Positions 46,066 through 64,000 of a stretch of DNA of 64,000 nucleotides are shown here, one piece after another. Positions within the stretch are counted from its first letter, which is position 1, and each line of letters starts with the position of its first letter. Location of the stretch: contig JBCFYV010011135.1 of the NCBI GenBank assembly GCA_039000515.1, positions 32,455,876 to 32,519,875 on the forward strand, written 5' to 3'. A program made the translations under genes and the position numbers. The notes under the pieces were generated by a model. It did not search any database. It was not told the origin of the DNA and worked only from the letters and a program-made list of their open reading frames with translations. The stretch comes from Timema cristinae. Taxonomy: Eukaryota; Arthropoda; Insecta; Phasmatodea; Timematidae.

Positions 46066-49000
46066 GAATACCAACATTGGTACCTTTTTACCAATATATT
46101 GTTTCCTAGACTAAAGTATAGTCAAATTTTCTTAGGAATGGCCTTATCCAACAGCTAGAAAAAGCTACTACATACCAATTTTGTAGTTACTGAACCTACT
46201 TTCATGTATTCATACGTCTAGTCATAAGATTTGCAGCTGTCACTTTTAAAATATAGTATCGAAAACTATAAAATAGCCAACTATTGTGTTTGCTACTCAA
46301 TAATAATCCAATGCTAAGCAATGAGGAAGGGGGAAATATCAAAGTCGTTTATGTAGATGTATTTTTTTATTTCTTTTTTTTATAGCTTTGAATAAAGTAA
46401 TCTGAAAATAAATCCATACGAGATCACCAGAGGAACTTGCTCCACAAAATTAAAAAAGAATCATCAAAATCGGTTTATCTGCTAAAAAGTGTGTTTGAAA
46501 AAAAAAAAAACATATGGGTTGAATTGAAAAACTCCTTTTTTAAAGTCTGTTATAAATGATAGGACACTTGGATGGGAAGTGTATAACCCGAAGGGTAGTA
46601 AGACGCAGTGCTAAAAAATAAACTTAGATCGGAACTTGTAAAAGGAATTAACCAAATCAAGGGCAAACACGGGAAATGGAATATGCAATTTGGTGGCTCC
46701 ATTTGCCCCTTTTAACTGTGTGCGATAGGAATCAAATGCTGCTGTATTTTAGTGACATTTTTTGTAATCATGTGAAATATACTAAAACTTTGTATCCATA
46801 CTGGAAAAAAATAACGATGTAATATACAAATTATGTACAGTTTGTTTTATTTTATTTATTGAAATAAAGAAAATATTTATAAAGACATTCCAAACACTGT
46901 GTGACAAATGTTTTTGGAGTTTTCCATCTTATTCAATTACTTATTTGATGCAGAGTTTATATTAATGCATAACCAATATTGAATAGTGCATATCACATAA
47001 GGTACATAAGTTTAAACCATTATTTTTAATGATAGCATTTACAACTGAAATTTATTGAGAAATGGTCAATTCATGTTCTATGGATGGGGTTATGTATTAT
47101 GCATTGTGTGTCTTTGTAAATCAAATCAACAAAAAAAAATATATATTTGAAAATCAAAATGAGATTCAATCCCAAAGAAGAGAATCAAGAGGGATGTTGG
47201 TTTTGATTTTCAAATCAAAGTTTTTCATTAGTATTTTTATTTTCACTTTGCCTTTTTAGCAATGGGAACCTCCAGTTTTTATACAGTTTCACCAAATTTC
47301 CATACTATCGCACTAGAACCCCTTAATATGTTCCCGCTTTGTTGTGTGTAGTATAAAAATTAGAGCCCTGTTAAAATGGTGAGACGTGATAAAGCGAAAA
47401 GTGCCATGCAAAGATGGAATCGAGAACTTTTTCTTTGATAGTTTTTAGATATTATTTACAAAGTCTATTGAAAAGAAAAATTTTACAAAACAAATCATTA
47501 AATAAACATGAAATTAAGCAGAAATTTTGATTATGCCTTGATTTGATTAGTATTTTGTTGTTTTGAAAATAAATTTTAAAGCAAATATACAAGGTACAAT
47601 AGTAAATTTTAATTTTGAAGACGTCTCAATTGGTAAATAATACTAAACACCTCAGATAACATGTAATTTTGAATAAACACAAAATAACACCTAAAAGTGA
47701 GTTTTTAAAAACAAAATGTATCTAAAAATAAAACCATTTTTACAGGGTTCTAAAGATAATGCTTCCAAAATGTTCTTTGATAAGTTTGACAGTTTGAACT
47801 CCCATTTTTATTTTCTTACATATCATGGAAACCTATATCCCTATTTATATTTCCACTATTGTATTATATTTTAAAAAAGCTACAGGAAACATACGACATA
47901 ATGTGGCTTTTACAATTAAAAGAACAATACAGTTCACACTTAACACTGCTTCCACTGAACATAGAGGTAATGGCTACCTCTTGAATGGAAATCGATAGCT
48001 ACCGCCCAATCCCCGACCTAGGTTTCATTCTATCGAAACTCTTCGATGGGGTGCGTGAAATGCGCAACACAATGTAAAGTGTGTACTGTGTTCTTTTCAT
48101 TGTAAAAGCCATATTGGGTTCATCCCCTTTTATATGTTTCTATTCACTTTTATTCTACCTTCTTACAAATTTAATACATTTACCTTAGTAAGTTAAAAGA
48201 GATTTTCCTTATAGAGATATAATTATTTATATATTTAAACTAGTGGTTAAAGCAAACAGAGAGATGGTTTTGGGTATATGCTGTCAAACGCCTTAAGTAA
48301 GTCTAGAAATATTACACGACTCTAGATTTTATTACAAGACTCTAGATTCTATTACAAGTGGCTAGGAACACTTTCAATCTAATTATAGTAGGTCTATTTG
48401 ATATTTTGACCCCTTATAAATACATGCTGGGGTTGAATAAGATAAAATAAAAATTTTAAGTAATCATGGAGACTGTTTTTTAATCCATAATAATAGAAGG
48501 AAGTGTTTATGTGTTTGTTTATTTGTGTGCGATGCCCAGCCAAATCTACGGCACGCAGAGATCTGAAATTTTTAGCATAGATGGACGGAATGCACCTCGA
48601 AGCGGATTTAAAAAAAAATTAGCTTTTTAGTTAGGCTATTTTAACAAATTTTTGAGAAAATATTGTTAATCTGGTTTAGAATTACGTTTCAGAGATAAAT
48701 GTGAAAAAAATATGCCACATCCTCCTCATGGAGGGGGGGAGGGGGATGTATACAAAATCGACTGTAATTCTAAACCATTTTTATGGTTTGTTATTGAGGA
48801 GGAGGGGGCGTAAATTCGATAGTTTAGGACTCACGGTAGTTTTTGTGTAGAATATCTTTACTTTATTTTTACCTCTTTTGACAAACATTCCAGATACCTA
48901 CTCAACTATGAATATAAGGTACGTAAAGTGTTTTAAAAATAGCTTCAAATATGCGTGCTAAACCAACTATTCACAATGAAGGACATATGTCCCATTTACC

Positions 49001-49357
49001 ATTTTGGTGGTAGTGACTATAGTGCTATGGGGTCCTCCTTTCGCCCTTTAATTCTTCACACTCCAGAGCGATTACAGCGTTTGACCGCAATGCAATGTTT
49101 TATGTGTCTTAGTAGTAACTCACATTCCCTTCCTAACCATCTTTCTATCTATATTAATAAAATGATGAGTTTGTGTATTTGTCTGTCATGAGCGTTGAGC
49201 GATATTTACCGCACTTAAAGGACTGAAATTTAAGTATTTGTCACCCCTTGTCTTGAAAATGTGCATCTCAAATCAGAAATTTTAAAAATTGTACTATAAC
49301 ATATTTGAATCAATTAAAACAGAAAAAATAAAGAAATATTAATGCCATAAGCATTTT
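46066..49357. other. intergenic stretch between ARFRP1 and Miro
   Basis: No gene recognised. 46130-46180 resembles a single diverged 51-bp minisatellite unit (CCTTATCCAACAGCTAGAAA). A SINE tail fragment lies at 46578-46615 (AACCCGAAGGGTAGTAAGAC). 47895-48080 matches 58565-59040. Short retroposon-like ends occur at 48490-48610 and 49140-49230. Confidence 0.45.
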
Positions 49358-49625
49358 TTTTAGCATCGCGTTTCACTACCTATTCAGGTTAAACATGTAC
49401 TGGCTTTTTCAGTAAGTTTAGTGATGAGCAAGGTTGAATTTAGACAGATGTACCCCCCCCCCCTCCCCCTTCACTTGTGTGGTGGAAAAGTGGGAAACCA
49501 TTTTAGGAAAAAAACCACCCTTAGTACGCCGGACAGGGATTTGAGCCCCAATTTCACTGCCATTAACAATAAAGACTTACATGAAAGTGGAGTGATGCCA
49601 TAGACCATGCGGGCACCGAAGCAGA
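49358..49625 (-). mobile_element. type-1 SINE, diverged
   Basis: Plus-strand order is tail (TTTCACTACCTATTCAGG), body with AAGTGGGAAACCATTTTAGG, box B side (GGATTTGAGCCCC), head (GCGGGCACCGAAGC). Confidence 0.7.
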
Positions 49626-50956
49626 TGAGAACGTTTTACTTGTACATTTTTATACAATTGTGTAATGCGGGCTATAGTAGCCCCAGTGCAAAACCTTGTG
49701 CCTTTGGAAGCAGGAATTTTAAATGTAGATTGTCCCTTTTGCCTTAATTTTTTACCTGATTTACCCACGTTACCCTTTTTTTTTAACTTTTCTTAGTTTT
49801 TTAAAAATCTGATTAGATCTCATTTTTACTCTTTCTACCTTTTATGCCCTTTTTGCACTTTTATACCTTTTATTCCTTTTACCTTTTTCATCTTAAAATA
49901 TTTCTCCGGCTCTAAGCAAGGTACGTAATTAATATAAAAAGGTTTAAGAAGTTCAAAAAGGGTAAAAAAAAATTGCTAAGTAAATCCAACCAAAGAGAGC
50001 AATAAAATTAAAAGTACAAAGAATTTAAAAATGTCCTTGTCATCAACAGACAAGAATACCAAATATTGTTTATAGAGAAGTTATAACTTAATTTTCAAAA
50101 GAGATATCAGCTTTTAGAGCTTATTCAGATTATATAATTATCTAGTTTGACATTGAATATTGTGTATTAATATCAGCGTTTTGTATAACAATTTAAACCA
50201 AAATAAGATTAATATTTAAACATATTTTAAGATTTGATTAACATTAGCCGGGATTTATTTTATATACTAAAAATAACTAACTACTATATGGTTACACTCC
50301 CCGGTCGAAGGATAGTCACGCCAGTCTTAAATTTATAATAATAACGTCTTGTCCCCAAATTTTAAAAGTTTTCTATCTTCCAGTTCTCTACAATGATATT
50401 TCGTCATTCTGTAATTATTACATCACCGAAAATAGTTTATATCCCTTGCTTGTATTATCCTTGACATCATTAATTCTTTATGTAAATAAATCAAATCATA
50501 AGATTTAGGCTATATTTATTCTTCGGGAGGTGTGTCTACAAAAGACACTAAAAAGCGTCTGCAAGAAAACAAAATAACTCTTATTGTTGTGTTATTTGTG
50601 GCGTATTCATTTATCACTAAACATTTGTAGAAGAAAACATTCTTATGATCTCATAAACAATTTTAGCTGAAGAAGAAAACGTTCTTATGACCCCACTTCC
50701 AAAAGGTTTGTCACACACAGTTATTAAAATTAAATAGAACTAGATAACATAATGTTTAACACAGTTGTATTCAATAAGCCAAAAAATGGCAAACGTGGTA
50801 AAATATGTTTTAATGATTTAATCGAAAAGTGTTCCCATAGCTTTAGTTAAAATTCCGAATTTCGCCGGTTATTTATTTGACTTTCTTTACCCAATATACT
50901 CTACCATAAACTATAATTATTTTATGTCGTAAATTGTTACATGACGTTTTATGTGA
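49626..50956. other. AT-rich intergenic stretch
   Basis: No gene or named element recognised. Confidence 0.4.
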
Positions 50957-50960
50957 TTAA

Positions 50961-51475
50961 TGGCCCGTCTACAACCAAACGCACCCGCTTGTCGGACTCG
51001 CAACTACGCAATAACTAGTTTTGTTTGTCTACAATAGCTTACACACAACACGAATCGTATGTCGGGAGGAGATGAACATTGTCCATCTCTTGCGTTTATG
51101 TAGTTGCGTTGGCTTGCGTTTAGCCAATCAAAAAACAAATATGGATGGACTACTAAAATCAAATAATTTGAAGTTAATTGGTCTATGACAAAAACGATTG
51201 GAAATGTATAGTAATGAATACAGGATTTCCAATTAAAATCATGTGTATTTATCCAGATAAATATTTTTTAAATATTTATTTCTTATTTGAAAACATTAAT
51301 ATGAATTTGACTTTTATAGTCATCATTGATGTTTGTTCCTATTGGTTGAAATTACGTTTTACGACTTTTCATTGTAGACAGTCTATTTTGTATTTAATAA
51401 AAGCGTAATTACGAGTGCATTTGCGATTGCGTAGTTGCGAGTCCGACAAGCGGGTATGTTGGTTGTAGACTGGCC
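50961..51475. mobile_element. TIR element flanked by TTAA
   Basis: Left TGGCCCGTCTACAACC and right GGTTGTAGACTGGCC are the outer ends of about 50-bp inverted repeats that also share CCCGCTTGTCGGACTCGCAA. TTAA occurs at both edges (50957-50960 and 51476-51479), the target of piggyBac-type elements. No transposase, so a non-autonomous copy. It sits about 470 bp before the Miro start codon. Confidence 0.78.
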
Positions 51476-51859
51476 TTAAACATAACCTTTTTCCTAGGAT
51501 ATCAGTTACAAGACCTCTACTCATGTCCCTAGTCCCCATTGAGGTCTAAATAAATAAAAACTGATGTTGCGAGGCTACGCTCTAAACACTAATACCCCCT
51601 AGGGATTTATTGTTTCTCTCCCAACAATTAGGTTTTGATATTAATTAAACAGTTCTAGAATATATTTTAAAAAAGAGTTGTGTTTGTGTGGGGAGGGGGT
51701 CCTTAATTTATTTTTTTTCATCTACCCTCTGATGCCGTATTCTGGTAGAGAAAGTTTATGGCTCCTTTTAAGTAAATTTTATTTCTTAAAAAAAAAAAAA
51801 GTTTCGGTTGCAGTTTTATTTATTCCATAAAATCAATAAAGCGTCACCCAATAAAATAA

Positions 51860-64000
<12,141 letters not shown>

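Overview
This window is eukaryotic nuclear DNA from an animal, most likely an arthropod and probably an insect with a large, repeat-rich genome. The evidence is multi-exon genes with GT-AG introns of several kilobases, exon spacing typical of animal tetraspanin, ARFRP1 and Miro genes, dense tRNA-derived SINEs, non-LTR retrotransposon debris, many terminal-inverted-repeat (TIR) elements and very abundant minisatellites. The species cannot be named from the sequence. There are no bacterial operons, CRISPR arrays or viral genes.

Layout. (1) 1-35000, minus strand: a tetraspanin locus. Block A (8513 down to 5172) has exons for the end of TM1 through TM4 and the stop codon but no visible first exon. 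Block B (34884 down to 24253) has a start exon plus the exons for TM1 to the start of TM4 but no visible last exon. All splice junctions between equivalent exons share phase 0, so the two blocks are either tandem paralogues with one unrecognised exon each, or one gene with a duplicated exon 2-4 cassette that shares first and last exons. (2) 37495-44820, plus strand: a complete five-exon ARFRP1 (Golgi ARF-related GTPase, 202 aa), head-to-head with the tetraspanin start exon 2.6 kb away. (3) 51941 to beyond 63042, plus strand: the first eleven exons of Miro/RHOT (mitochondrial Rho GTPase), including the N-terminal GTPase, both EF-hands and part of the C-terminal GTPase. The gene runs off the right edge.

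Three Miro exons and one tetraspanin exon each carry a single-base indel next to a short homopolymer. The flanking frames, splice sites and protein conservation are otherwise intact, so these look more like consensus errors than dead genes.

The rest is repeats. At least four SINE types occur. Types 1 and 2 have unrelated tRNA-like heads and bodies but end in the same 3' tail followed by TAA repeats. Non-LTR retrotransposon fragments are present, and parts of their 3' coding ends have been expanded into minisatellites at three places. Several minisatellites begin at, or next to, exon 5' splice sites. A 51-bp minisatellite occurs as two inverted arrays flanking the tetraspanin locus. Many short TIR or foldback elements are present, including one with GCGA-rich termini inserted inside a minisatellite. 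The genes are functionally unrelated (membrane scaffold, Golgi trafficking GTPase, mitochondrial transport GTPase); nothing suggests they act together.
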